Of a stretch of 23,131 bases of DNA, positions 6,834-18,278 are shown one piece after another. The position numbers and the translations under genes were made by a program. Source of the stretch: Candidatus Njordarchaeota archaeon (GTDB lineage: Archaea; Asgardarchaeota; Njordarchaeia; Njordarchaeales; Njordarchaeaceae); assembly GCA_029856055.1 (NCBI GenBank), contig JAHQWF010000020.1:1-23131 (forward strand). Reading direction: 5' to 3'. Every line of letters begins with the position of its first letter. Positions within the stretch are counted from its first letter, which is position 1. The notes below the pieces were generated by a model. It was not told the DNA's origin. It did no database searches and saw only the letters and a program-made list of their open reading frames with translations.

Positions 6834-7178
6834 ATGAAAAAGGATGCAATTGTACATCTTTGGAGATATATCAATAAAAACGGAAATTCTGTTCATATAA
6901 ATGATGCAAAAAAATTTCTATCATCACAAGGTTTTAATGAAGATGCGATTGACCACGCTATAAATACTTTACATAAATTATCATTTCTTAGGTATACTAG
7001 CGACGAAAAAGGAGACGGCTACTTACTACAAAAAATGGATATATTGGAATCCCCTCTTGAGGACCTCCCCTGCATAGGTTGCGAGCACTTACATGAATGC
7101 CATATTGGTGGAGATAGGTATTCGCCTGAAAGATGCCAATATTTTGAAGCATGGATAATGAAAATTAGAAATCAGTGA
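6834..7178 (+). CDS. tfeB: TFE-beta / RPC39-like winged-helix iron-sulfur protein
   Basis: Likely the archaeal homologue of the RNA polymerase III subunit RPC39 (RPC34), known in Crenarchaeota as TFE-beta, the partner of TFE-alpha in promoter opening. Residues 1-70 form a winged helix (HLWRYINKNG, DHAINTLHKLSFLRY, a wing at SDEKGDGYLL). The C-terminus has C80, C83, C89 and C101 in CxxCxxxxxCxxGGxxSPxxC followed by QYFEAW. That is the [4Fe-4S] motif of RPC39, including the GG, SP and aromatic-Trp positions. The 114 residues are short, as in other archaeal forms. The ATG at 6834 follows AGGTTAGAG. It is divergent from the THEP1 gene and upstream of trm1. Iron-sulfur binding is inferred from the Cys pattern. 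Confidence 0.8.
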   Translation: MKKDAIVHLWRYINKNGNSVHINDAKKFLSSQGFNEDAIDHAINTLHKLSFLRYTSDEKGDGYLLQKMDILESPLEDLPCIGCEHLHECHIGGDRYSPERCQYFEAWIMKIRNQ

Positions 7179-7227
7179 ATTACAATATTTCAAAATTCTA
7201 ACTCTAGTAGGTAGGTGGTAAATTAGC

Positions 7228-8478
7228 TTGGTCAAGTTTCTAGATGAAAATACTGAGTTAGAAGATCTAAAACTCGTTAAGATAAAGGAAGGGTTCACAG
7301 ATATATTTGTCCCCGATCCCCATTACTATAAACAGAAAGATACGGAGTATCTTCCTACATCTCTACCAGTCTTTTATAACCCAGTCATGGAGATAAATCG
7401 TGATCTCACTATTGCCCTTACGAAAATGTACATGGATCAAACTATAGATGACAAAATATATTTTGTGGAGGCAATGGCTGGTACAGGTATTAGAGGATTC
7501 AGATTACTAAATGAGATTAGAGATGATAGATTATATATTATTATGAATGATGCGTCACCCACTGCATTTAAGCTAATGAAATATAATGCCGAAGTCTTTG
7601 GATACGACTCAGAGAGACTCCTTTTATTCAATATGGATGCTAATTACTTATTCCGAAAATTGCATAGTGATCTCCATATTAAACCTAGCATAATTGATAT
7701 CGATCCTTACGGCACACCAGCTCCTTTCGTATTCAATGCTTTAAGTTGCCTTAAGAAAAAAATGAGTATGCTTCTTGTGACAGCGACAGATACGGCTCCC
7801 CTAGTTGGGAAATTCCCTAATGCAGCTTTGAGGAAATATGGAAGTAGAGTTGTAAAAAATCCATTCAGTAAAGAAATTGCAGTGAGAGTTCTAACTTATA
7901 TGATTGGTCGTGAGGGCACTATATTATCGATTAAAACCATACCTATTCTCGGTTTATTTCTTCACCACTTTATCAGATTAGTTCTTATTACGGAGAGAGG
8001 TAGACGAAAGGCCGATGAATTCTGGCAATCCGTTGGCTGGATTTCATTTTGTCCTGTTTGTAATAGCTACGACGTAACAAGAGGAATAACTAGTTTCCCT
8101 AGTTCCCAATGCTTTATAAAGGGACATGGGAATACAGAGATTATTGGTCCAATATGGGTCGATCCCATCTTCGATCCAGATTACATTGGATCTCTAATTA
8201 ATGTTATTGAGCGACAGAATAGCATAAACAAGAAGAATAGGGAAAAGATGCTAGAAATTCTGCATAATGAAAGAGAGGTAAGTGATTTAATTTTTTATTA
8301 TGATATACAAGATATAGCTAGAAGATTACGGGTATCTACCCCACAAATTAATGTAGTTGTAGAATTCTTAAAGAAGAAAGGATTCAGAGCCTCTAGAACA
8401 CATTTTAATCCCACCGCAATAAAAACAGATGCATCGATACATTTTTTAATAGAAGCTGTTAAGGAAATAGCTCCATGA
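7228..8478 (+). CDS. trm1: tRNA (guanine-26 N2)-dimethyltransferase Trm1
   Basis: This SAM-dependent enzyme makes m2G/m2,2G at position 26 of tRNA. The 416 residues hold the Trm1 landmarks: VFYNPVMEINRDL near 50-62, SAM-binding FVEAMAGTGIRG, an ND strand end, and the catalytic DIDPYGTPAPF. ATDTAPLVG follows, and then a C-terminal region with a CPVC...C pattern typical of archaeal Trm1. A TAA lies in frame 9 bases upstream, so the start is the TTG at 7228, preceded by AGGTGGT at usable spacing. It shares direction with the TFE-beta-like gene (49 bases apart) and converges on PolD large subunit with a 24-base gap. All seven non-Lys(CUU)-type questions aside, G26 is present in most tRNAs of this window and would be the substrate base. 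Confidence 0.95.
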   Translation: MVKFLDENTELEDLKLVKIKEGFTDIFVPDPHYYKQKDTEYLPTSLPVFYNPVMEINRDLTIALTKMYMDQTIDDKIYFVEAMAGTGIRGFRLLNEIRDDRLYIIMNDASPTAFKLMKYNAEVFGYDSERLLLFNMDANYLFRKLHSDLHIKPSIIDIDPYGTPAPFVFNALSCLKKKMSMLLVTATDTAPLVGKFPNAALRKYGSRVVKNPFSKEIAVRVLTYMIGREGTILSIKTIPILGLFLHHFIRLVLITERGRRKADEFWQSVGWISFCPVCNSYDVTRGITSFPSSQCFIKGHGNTEIIGPIWVDPIFDPDYIGSLINVIERQNSINKKNREKMLEILHNEREVSDLIFYYDIQDIARRLRVSTPQINVVVEFLKKKGFRASRTHFNPTAIKTDASIHFLIEAVKEIAP

Positions 8479-8502
8479 TGAAAATGAATTTTGTTCACTG
8501 TC

Positions 8503-11500
8503 TTAAAAGAAATCCTCCAAAGACACAACATTTTTACCTTTTGAATATTTAGTTTCATCGTACTCTATCTCCTCCCTCTCCATCTTGTTAAGTAATTTAG
8601 TTAGTTTCTCACTACTCTTAGCCCCTAACATGATAATAAAATCTGTTAATTCAAAAATTCGATATCTTTGAAGATTGTAGTCACTAGCACCATAATGATC
8701 AATAATTTTTTTGGCTATCTGCGAATACTTCAATACGGATTTCTTATGTATCGTCTGTATAATGTTTCCACCGCACCTAGGACATTTACCAATTAACGGC
8801 GGCCTCCTAAACTTTGCATTACATGACACACATCTAAATTGTTGTGATCCATAAGCTCGCAAGTTTCCCATAATGTCGGGAAAAAAGTGTATCTCTAGAA
8901 TTCGATCTGATACATCCTTTACATCAACAGCCATTATCTTTGACATTAAATCAAATTGTTTTTCTATCTTATCTTTCATGGTTCCTAATTTTTTATACGA
9001 TGTCTCAGTAGGTCCTTCATCTATTCGCGTTGTATCATGTGTGAAAAAGAACCCCATATATTGCTTGGGAGTACCTAATTTTTTCTCTATATTATCAATG
9101 ATATTCTCTATTTCTTCTGGTGACGGATATTTTTGTGATTTTCTATAGAAATCTAGTGGTATTGATTTCATTGTATCCATATTATAAACTTCGCTATCAA
9201 CCTCAAATGGATTAAGGATGCTTGTTACAACAAGAGGCGCATCCATCATTCCTCCTCTTGTTTTTGGTAAATATGACTTAGAGAAATTTAAAAGTACATC
9301 TAACAATAACATTACTGCGTCCTCATCACCATCGCAATTCCTTCTTTTAGCTGCATGCCAATATGGATGCGCGAATGTGCATTTAGCTTTAGTAAATCCT
9401 ATTATTCGACCTATTATTCCTGCAGATGTGTGAGGAGCTAAACCCACTACTAAATGGCCGATGAGATCTTGTTTATCATTAATCTTATAGTACTCATCTA
9501 CTCCATAAAATCGTTTTAGTAACTCGTCTATGAATTTAGCTGTTCTCACTAGAGAATCTGCACAGTCCTCATTTATCACTATATCTTGCACTTTGAGCTC
9601 CAGAATCTGGTCTTCACGCTCTAATGGATTACCATAAATATCTCTGGTGTAACCTAATGCACGCAATTTAATTACTGAAACCCCTATTTCTGAGGGCTTA
9701 AAGTGCGTCAGAGGAGCGTCTGTTGCATCAAATCTAACTGTTCCATCTTTGAAGACAAATAGATCGTATTTTGCGCGAATAATTCCTTTTTCAAATGGTT
9801 CTGGCATCTTTATACTGGAAGTTAGTCCTATCACGCCCTTTATATCACTAGGAGCCTTTAACTTTAACTTACTTAGTCTCTCTCTTAGGAGCGTATAGAA
9901 ATCAATTTTGTATTTTCGATATGGAACTAATTCCACCCTACATTTAGGGCAAGTACCAGGTTTATCGAACTCTTGCCCACATTTCTTACAAATATATCTT
10001 ATCTCCGTTCGTTTTCCACACTTAGGACATTTATTCTCGTATGTATGTATACCGCAAGTTGAACAATATTTGTTAACAACCTCAACTTCACTCTTAATCT
10101 TATTATTGGCAATCCTAATTATCGAACGTGATCTATATCCCGCAGGCCCGATTGGAAAGAGAACATGTACAGATGGTTTCATCATCCTTTGCTTAGCTTT
10201 TTCCGGTCTTCCCATTCGTACTCCAATAAAAACGGGATATTTATCTAGTACCTCAAAATCCGTGTATTCATTAAGTAATGCTAGTCCATCTTTACCAATT
10301 GGCTTATATTTTTCTGGAATTATCGCCATAAAATATTTTAATGCCTTGATGTCTTCCTTATCTAAGATAATTTTGTTATCTTTGATTTCATGAGAAATAA
10401 ATAGTTTCTCTAATATCAACTTGACTTTGTCGTTCATTATTAGCGAATAATTTTCACCAATCTCTCTGACTGATTCTTTGAGAATTAATAATTCATCATC
10501 CCTAATATTTCTCCAGAAGTATGTCCATCTTGGGTGAAGAGATATTTTTAATTTTCTTGAAAGTGATATAGCAAATTCACAATCTTTAGATGCTCTATTA
10601 ATTATGTCATTTATGTCAAGATTGTTAGAAGTAATTTTCTTTTTCAGTTCCTGTATCCACCATTCCTCAGTGATAGGTGATGGCAATATTATATGATTGT
10701 TCTCCAGAAATTCCCCTACCGCTACAAGTATGTCTCCCAGGAATAGTATTTTATCTATCTGATCAGCAATTTCAATGGCTTTCTTCACGGAATTAATCAA
10801 TAAGACAGATCCATTTTTCAATCTCACTAATGGAGGCATTATGCTGTCTACAGGCATCACTATAGCGCCTTTTCCTGGTCTCTCTGTCTTTATTTGAGTC
10901 CCCACAGCTAAGAATTGCCCTAGGACATACATGGTAGATGGATGGATTCCGACTGCGGCTAACCCTGTATTTCTGGATCTACCATACCTTAATCTAAATC
11001 CGCCAACGCTAGATGGTGATGAAAAAACAGGCCTGCCTGCTATTACTTCACTTAGATATGTATAATCAGGCTTTATTTTAGTTTTCTCAACCTTCTTCTC
11101 GCGATCCTTTTGATCAGAATTCGATATCTTTCCACTAGTTATCTCCTCTAACCAACTCCATCCTTCTATTTTTAGCTTATTAATTATCTTAATAACTTTC
11201 TTTGCCTTTGCGGCTAAACCATCATTCAGGACTAGAACGGCACCACCGCGTACCCTGTTTGTTTCAATGTTAGATAAATTTCTATAAGGGCCTGATACTT
11301 CGACATCTAGTGTTCCTTCGCCAGTTATTTCCACTGGAATATTTTTCAATATGTATTGAAGCTTCTTAATGCTGATGGGATATTGCAGGCTTGAATACCT
11401 ATTGTATAGAACTACCTCCTCAATGAACCTATCTATTTCTAATTTAGATGCCTTATATTTGGGCAAGTTTAATACTTGTCTAACTACATCGGCTATAACG

Positions 11501-11997
11501 ATAGTTAAAGCGGTCTCGGTTCCGCCAGCGGACCTTATAGGTCCAGCATAATATATCGCTAAATGTCCATCGCTCCTTATTTTTACGTGTGTCACACCTT
11601 CTAAAGGAGCTGCTGTAATTCCTCCCGTCAGTATGGCTGTAGCTGTCTTTATTGCCTGATCAGCTCTCTTTTCTAAATCATCTATCCCATATTTCCCCTC
11701 AGCAATCTCCTTTGCGATAGTAAATGCTATTTCCTCTATCTCTTTGTTTTTTCTTAAAAGTTCCCTTATGCGATTTGATACACCGGCGGGACCTACCATA
11801 GCCTCTACTCTAGAAGCTAGATCGCTAGCAATCTTGACCTCAGGTTGAAGAGCTGGATCATATCCTTTTAATCTCGCTAGAGACGCGATTTCATAGGCTT
11901 CCTCAATTTTCCTTAGTATCTCTAAGAAATATCTTTCCATTTCTTTTGGGTAAACTAGGCCCTCTGGTATACTGAACACATTACTTTTTTTCTCCAA
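8503..11997 (-). CDS. polC: DNA polymerase D large subunit (DP2)
   Basis: This is the catalytic subunit of the archaeal replicative polymerase PolD, a two-barrel enzyme unrelated to family A/B polymerases. It is 1164 residues long with no intein. Seen along it are the N-terminal LARLKGYDP and a long conserved GPIRSAGGTETAL block. Zinc sites of CxxC type lie near residues 644-690 (CSTC, CPKC, CKKC, CPKC). The catalytic acidic motif RRNCDGDEDAVMLLLD lies near 885-900, and a further zinc ribbon (CVSC...CPRC) near 1054-1075. The C-terminal VVSLEDFF reads as a PCNA-binding PIP box. The TTG start at 11997 has AGGTG 6 bases upstream. The small subunit DP1 is not in the window. PolD is absent from Sulfolobales, Desulfurococcales and Thermoproteales, which constrains the taxon. 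Confidence 0.97.
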   Translation of the reverse strand: MEKKSNVFSIPEGLVYPKEMERYFLEILRKIEEAYEIASLARLKGYDPALQPEVKIASDLASRVEAMVGPAGVSNRIRELLRKNKEIEEIAFTIAKEIAEGKYGIDDLEKRADQAIKTATAILTGGITAAPLEGVTHVKIRSDGHLAIYYAGPIRSAGGTETALTIVIADVVRQVLNLPKYKASKLEIDRFIEEVVLYNRYSSLQYPISIKKLQYILKNIPVEITGEGTLDVEVSGPYRNLSNIETNRVRGGAVLVLNDGLAAKAKKVIKIINKLKIEGWSWLEEITSGKISNSDQKDREKKVEKTKIKPDYTYLSEVIAGRPVFSSPSSVGGFRLRYGRSRNTGLAAVGIHPSTMYVLGQFLAVGTQIKTERPGKGAIVMPVDSIMPPLVRLKNGSVLLINSVKKAIEIADQIDKILFLGDILVAVGEFLENNHIILPSPITEEWWIQELKKKITSNNLDINDIINRASKDCEFAISLSRKLKISLHPRWTYFWRNIRDDELLILKESVREIGENYSLIMNDKVKLILEKLFISHEIKDNKIILDKEDIKALKYFMAIIPEKYKPIGKDGLALLNEYTDFEVLDKYPVFIGVRMGRPEKAKQRMMKPSVHVLFPIGPAGYRSRSIIRIANNKIKSEVEVVNKYCSTCGIHTYENKCPKCGKRTEIRYICKKCGQEFDKPGTCPKCRVELVPYRKYKIDFYTLLRERLSKLKLKAPSDIKGVIGLTSSIKMPEPFEKGIIRAKYDLFVFKDGTVRFDATDAPLTHFKPSEIGVSVIKLRALGYTRDIYGNPLEREDQILELKVQDIVINEDCADSLVRTAKFIDELLKRFYGVDEYYKINDKQDLIGHLVVGLAPHTSAGIIGRIIGFTKAKCTFAHPYWHAAKRRNCDGDEDAVMLLLDVLLNFSKSYLPKTRGGMMDAPLVVTSILNPFEVDSEVYNMDTMKSIPLDFYRKSQKYPSPEEIENIIDNIEKKLGTPKQYMGFFFTHDTTRIDEGPTETSYKKLGTMKDKIEKQFDLMSKIMAVDVKDVSDRILEIHFFPDIMGNLRAYGSQQFRCVSCNAKFRRPPLIGKCPRCGGNIIQTIHKKSVLKYSQIAKKIIDHYGASDYNLQRYRIFELTDFIIMLGAKSSEKLTKLLNKMEREEIEYDETKYSKGKNVVSLEDFF

Positions 11998-12091
11998 TTA
12001 AAGCACCTAGGATTCTATGAACTTAATATACAATTAATCTTTCAAATAATTGAAAAATATATCGAAAATTCAAGTTACTTAAGTTCTCTTA

Positions 12092-12115
12092 ATTAAGTAA
12101 GCCTCCTTACTTGAT
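12092..12115. repeat. Inverted repeat between prs and polC
   Basis: ATTAAGTAAG / CTTACTTGAT form a 10-bp stem with one G·U pair (7 perfect central pairs) around a CCTC loop. It lies 18 bases past the prs stop on the minus strand, and about 95 bases ahead of the polC start. It may be a 3'-end structure for the prs message or an operator before polC. It is not followed by an oligo-T run. Confidence 0.45.
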
Positions 12116-12132
12116 AAAGTATTATGTATCAC

Positions 12133-13035
12133 TTAGGTAATATTCCTAAGAAAACTTACTAGCAACGGAGCTACCGAAACTTCAGCAAATGAATTCTTTA
12201 CAGTGTCTGTAGATATTATTCTAGATACTCCAGCATCTAACAACTTGTGAATAGATCCCGGTAGGAATAATCCATGAGTAAACATCGTTACTACTTTTCC
12301 ATCAAAAAATTTCCTTAACTCCTTGACAACTCTCGCCACAGTACCGCCAGTGCTAATTATATCATCCAGCACTATGGCTGTGCTATAACTATTACTTAAA
12401 CTCTTTAACTCATCTAGATTAACTGGTTCAAGTTCAGAGATCTTTCCAGTTCTCAAATTCCGAACCTTCTTAAAAGTAGTAAACGGCGAACCAACAGATC
12501 TAGCTAAATCGGAAATGAATTCAGCACGCCCCTCATCCGGAGAAACTAGAAAGAAACCATCTTTAAACTCCCTATTAAGAAACTCTCTCCAAACTGCTAG
12601 TGAACTAACATTAACAAACTTATCACCGAAAATCGAGAACACATCCATAGAATGAACATCTATAGTAACCACCATATCAGCGCCGGAAGAAAATAAAGTA
12701 TTTACAAAAACCCTAGCTGAAACACATTCACCCGAAAGAAATCTCTTATCTTGGCGACTATAAGGCAAATAAGGGAAAGCAACAATAATCCTCCTAGCAC
12801 CTAAATCCTTAAGTGTATTGATAAAAAATACACTGCGCAAAAAACATTCACTCTGCCTAAAAGGTAAACAACCCATAATCAAACAAACATCTAAGCCAGA
12901 AACATCACCAGTAAACCTAACGTAAAACTCTCCATCAGGAAAATGCTTGAACTCTAAAGGCAATAACTCAAATCCGCCAAGCAAAACAACCCTACTACCT
13001 AACTCACTGTAAAACGGATCAACAACAACATGCAA
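12133..13035 (-). CDS. prs: Ribose-phosphate pyrophosphokinase (PRPP synthetase)
   Basis: This enzyme makes PRPP from ribose 5-phosphate and ATP for nucleotide, histidine and tryptophan synthesis. Motifs (numbered from the chosen start) are HFPDGEFYVR around 31-40, YSRQDKRF around 92-99, DVHSMDVF around 126, VSPDEGR around 164 and the PRPP-binding VLDDIISTGGT at 222-232. The frame is open into the 23S gene (to 13074). The TTG at 13035 is the likely start, because GGAGGT stands 7 bases upstream and the HVVVDPF N-terminal strand follows at once (300 residues). There is no TATA box between the 23S gene and this start. Its coding strand is strongly T+G rich, with few Lys and Ile and many Phe, Val and Ser, unlike the purine-rich neighbours. 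Confidence 0.94.
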   Translation of the reverse strand: MHVVVDPFYSELGSRVVLLGGFELLPLEFKHFPDGEFYVRFTGDVSGLDVCLIMGCLPFRQSECFLRSVFFINTLKDLGARRIIVAFPYLPYSRQDKRFLSGECVSARVFVNTLFSSGADMVVTIDVHSMDVFSIFGDKFVNVSSLAVWREFLNREFKDGFFLVSPDEGRAEFISDLARSVGSPFTTFKKVRNLRTGKISELEPVNLDELKSLSNSYSTAIVLDDIISTGGTVARVVKELRKFFDGKVVTMFTHGLFLPGSIHKLLDAGVSRIISTDTVKNSFAEVSVAPLLVSFLRNIT

Positions 13036-13051
13036 TCTCAAGACCTCCGAG

Positions 13052-13063
13052 AAAAAGAAAAAA
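13052..13063 (-). terminator. U-tract between the 23S processing stem and prs
   Basis: Minus-strand TTTTTTCTTTTT lies 4 bases past the end of the 23S processing stem (13068) and 3 bases before the prs ribosome-binding site. It has the form of an archaeal oligo-T terminator and of a U-rich aCPSF1 site. If termination is incomplete, read-through would supply prs mRNA. Confidence 0.5.
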
Positions 13064-13080
13064 TGTAGGGGCAACCCTGG

Positions 13081-16102
<3,022 letters not shown>

Positions 16103-16120
16103 TTATCCCAGGGTTGCCCC
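16103..16120 (-). other. 5' half of the 23S processing stem (pairs with 13068-13080)
   Basis: GGGGCAACCCUG (16120-16109) pairs perfectly over 12 bp with CAGGGUUGCCCC (13079-13068), about 3 kb away on the same transcript. It encloses the bulge-helix-bulge site cut by the tRNA-splicing endonuclease. A small hairpin CCCC / GGGG with an A-rich loop (16130-16144) lies just upstream in the leader. Confidence 0.8.
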
Positions 16121-16170
16121 ATGTCCCTACCCCTTTTTTAGGGGCTAACTTGATTTATTTGTTTTCTATT

Positions 16171-16184
16171 GTTTTTAAAATTTT
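16171..16184 (-). promoter_or_regulatory. TATA box for the 23S rRNA transcript
   Basis: Minus-strand AAAATTTTAAAAAC, preceded by GAAA-type sequence fitting a BRE, predicts a start near 16150. That would give a leader of about 30 bases before the processing stem. It lies between tRNA-Tyr and the 23S gene, so the rRNA need not be cotranscribed with the tRNA. Confidence 0.55.
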
Positions 16185-16255
16185 CTATAGAGTTCTCGGG
16201 TTTCCTTGCTCTCTACGATTTATGCATTGTTTCTCTGTAATTCTGAGAAGGGAGT

Positions 16256-16382
16256 TGGTCGGGGCGGCGGGAGTCGAACCCGCGACCTCCCGGTTTCTGT
16301 ATGAGCGCCCGCTGGGGTGTTTCCGCCTCTTTTAGAGGCGGTTCTACAGCCGGGCGCTCTTCCGCGACTGAGCTACGCCCCG
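16256..16382 (-). tRNA. tRNA-Tyr(GUA) with a 49-base intron at 37/38
   Basis: The acceptor is CGGGGCG / CGCCCCG, with the C1-G72 pair typical of archaeal tRNA-Tyr. A73 and an encoded CCA (16256-16258) follow. The anticodon stem is CCCGG / CCGGG and the spliced loop is CUGUAGA, giving GUA. The intron (16295-16343) follows G37. The splice site is a bulge-helix-bulge: central helix CUGU / ACAG with 3-base bulges AGA and AAA, cut AG^A and AA^A. The intron contains a strong hairpin (CCGCCUC / GAGGCGG). A TTTAAAAAAAC TATA candidate lies ~45 bases upstream (about 16418-16428). Confidence 0.95.
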
Positions 16383-16441
16383 TTTGTTATTCTTTCTATC
16401 GTTATGTATGTTGGTTGTTTTTTTAAAGATTTTGTTTGTGT

Positions 16442-16966
16442 TTATAGGGGGGATTCCTGTATTTTGGCTTTGTATGCTATTAAGTTTGTTATTGGGTGCA
16501 ATATTAGTGTTATTACGATAAGTACTATGGCCATTTCCATGTTTATTGGGTATATTGGAGTTGTGAGTAATAGAGCAAAAATTAGGAATCCTAGTTGATC
16601 TAGTATTGGCGCACTTGTTCCTGGTTTCAGTCCAAGTCGTCTCTTTATGAATGATCCCGTTAGATCCCCTATGTGAGTGCCTATTGATAGTAGTAATGCA
16701 CGTATGAAGCTGTTATATAGATTGTTTTCCAGTTCTAATATATATAGCAATGGTCCTACTAACGTTCCTAGCACTATTCCTGCTACTAATCCTCTTATGG
16801 TTTTATGATCCCCAAATATTCGCCTTCCATCTATAAATCTCTTACCGAGATCAACTGGCTTGCCTCCCCCTAGAAGTGTAGGTGATGCGTTAGCTATGTA
16901 AGCTGGAAGAATATATATAAGTGATCTGTATATCAAATCTATGAGAGCATTTATCATTTTTATCAC
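16442..16966 (-). CDS. carS: CDP-archaeol synthase
   Basis: This integral membrane enzyme activates unsaturated archaetidic acid with CTP to CDP-archaeol, the branch-point lipid for archaeal polar head groups. The 174 residues carry the family motifs: ANASPTLLGGGKPVDLG near 26-42, DGRRIFGDHKTIRG near 46-59, GTHIGDLTGSFIKRRLGL, and APILDQL. Between them are about four to five hydrophobic segments (e.g. LVAGIVLGTLVGPLLYIL, FLIFALLLTTPIYPI). The frame opens with GTG at 16966; the ATG at 16957 is an alternative. It follows srp19 by 7 bases on the same strand and ends 59 bases before tRNA-Tyr. Its 3' half has a coding strand rich in A and C, opposite to prs. Confidence 0.92.
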   Translation of the reverse strand: MIKMINALIDLIYRSLIYILPAYIANASPTLLGGGKPVDLGKRFIDGRRIFGDHKTIRGLVAGIVLGTLVGPLLYILELENNLYNSFIRALLLSIGTHIGDLTGSFIKRRLGLKPGTSAPILDQLGFLIFALLLTTPIYPINMEMAIVLIVITLILHPITNLIAYKAKIQESPL

Positions 16967-16973
16967 TAGCGTC

Positions 16974-17357
16974 TTATTTCTTTAGTATTCTTTCAAGATA
17001 TTTATCTAGATCCTTCCTCTTCTTCTTTCTTTTTTGTTCTTTTTTCCGACGTTCTAGATTCTTCTTTCTCACAATTCTTAAGTTTTTGCTTATCTCGATT
17101 AGAACCGCTCTCTTTGTTTTTTTATCCGGTTTTAAGATAACTATCCTACCTTTTCTCTCAATCCAATTTGATGGATGAAATTTATCTCTTTCTATCCTCA
17201 CTACCCTTAGACCAGATTTACGCGCAGCCTCAATTACTTCATCTAGGGTCGGATTCTCTATACTGTACTTTAAAGGTACTTTTCTACCCAGCCTTACAGA
17301 AAATCTTGAATCAAAGTATTCTGGGTATATTAACCAAACTTTCTCTCGCTCATCCAT
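16974..17357 (-). CDS. srp19: Signal recognition particle 19 kDa protein SRP19
   Basis: SRP19 binds SRP RNA helices 6 and 8 and prepares it for SRP54, serving membrane-protein targeting. Visible are VWLIYPEYFDSRFS, GRKVPLKYSIENPTLDEVIEAA, a central LRVVRIERDKFHPSNW and a GRIVIL strand. A highly basic Lys/Arg C-terminal tail of about 35 residues follows, longer than in many homologues. I choose the ATG at 17357 (127 residues); the frame extends three codons to a TTG at 17366 without a better ribosome-binding site. A TTTATAAT element near 17407-17416 on the minus strand is a promoter candidate. It is followed directly by carS. Confidence 0.92.
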   Translation of the reverse strand: MDEREKVWLIYPEYFDSRFSVRLGRKVPLKYSIENPTLDEVIEAARKSGLRVVRIERDKFHPSNWIERKGRIVILKPDKKTKRAVLIEISKNLRIVRKKNLERRKKEQKRKKKRKDLDKYLERILKK

Positions 17358-17457
17358 GACCAACAACCTAATCTATATTAATTGATTCAATTTTCATTCA
17401 ACAACATTATAAATTCACTTAAGCATTGTACACATAACTATTTTTAATATTTTTATT

Positions 17458-18237
17458 ATGGTGCTAGCAATGAAAATCGCGATCATAGTTGGGACAGCGG
17501 GTAGTGGGAAAACCGCGCTAACTCATGCACTCTCAATATACTTAGAGGAGAAAGGAGAGGATTACGCGGTTCTGAATCTAGACCCAGGAGTAAAGGATGA
17601 CTCACTTCCCTATTATCCAGACATAAATATTAGAGACTATATACGTGTCGAAGACATAATGAACAGGTATGATCTAGGACCAAACGGCGCTTTCATAGCG
17701 ACAATGGATTTGATTGTCAATTACTTAAACGATATAAGAAATCAGATAATGGATCTTGCTCCAGATTACTTGTTAATAGATACACCTGGGCAAATGGAGG
17801 TGTTTGCTTATAGATCAACAGGATCAGTTGTTATCGATAATATAACTAACTTCCCAGATTCAAGGAAAGCACTTGTATTCATTTTTGACCCTTTTCTATG
17901 CAAAGTCTCTCCAGGTACATTGATTAGCACATTACTCTTATCCGAGAGTATTTATTGGCGTTTCGAGTTACCTATCATAAATGCTTTGAGTAAAATTGAT
18001 TTATTGGATGAAAACGAGATAAATGAGATTATAGAGTTAGCTACTCATCCTTCCAGAATTATTGAGAAAGAATCATCTTTTCTTTCTCGTTACTTAGAAA
18101 AATCCCCCTTAATATCTGTTTTAGTTGATCGTGAAGATGTTCTAGGAAAAAAATTAATACCCGTAAGTTCAGTTACAGGGGAAGGAATCTTCGATTTATT
18201 TTCTAACTTACTTAATGTTTGGTCAGAAACTGCTTAG
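17458..18237 (+). CDS. GPN-loop GTPase (Gpn1/XAB1 family)
   Basis: This is a dimeric SIMIBI GTPase. Eukaryotic homologues assist RNA polymerase II assembly and nuclear import; the archaeal role is not settled. In the 259 residues, the P-loop is GTAGSGKT (12-19), the defining Gly-Pro-Asn loop is GPNG (74-77), the G3 motif is DTPGQ (108-112), SKIDLL serves as the G4 motif, and a late SSVTGEG fits G5. Two starts are possible. ATG 17458 has no signal. ATG 17470 lies ~24 bases from a TTTTTAATAT box (leaderless) and also has GGTG 6 bases upstream, so I favour 17470. It is divergent from srp19 and convergent with aCPSF1. Confidence 0.93.
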   Translation: MVLAMKIAIIVGTAGSGKTALTHALSIYLEEKGEDYAVLNLDPGVKDDSLPYYPDINIRDYIRVEDIMNRYDLGPNGAFIATMDLIVNYLNDIRNQIMDLAPDYLLIDTPGQMEVFAYRSTGSVVIDNITNFPDSRKALVFIFDPFLCKVSPGTLISTLLLSESIYWRFELPIINALSKIDLLDENEINEIIELATHPSRIIEKESSFLSRYLEKSPLISVLVDREDVLGKKLIPVSSVTGEGIFDLFSNLLNVWSETA

Positions 18238-18278
18238 AATGAACAACATTGGACGGTATATTGAAAATTAAAGCGAAA

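Noticed and set aside
9908..10393. 161-codon plus-strand frame
   Set aside because: A shadow of the PolD large-subunit gene on the other strand, lacking a ribosome-binding site or recognisable domain.
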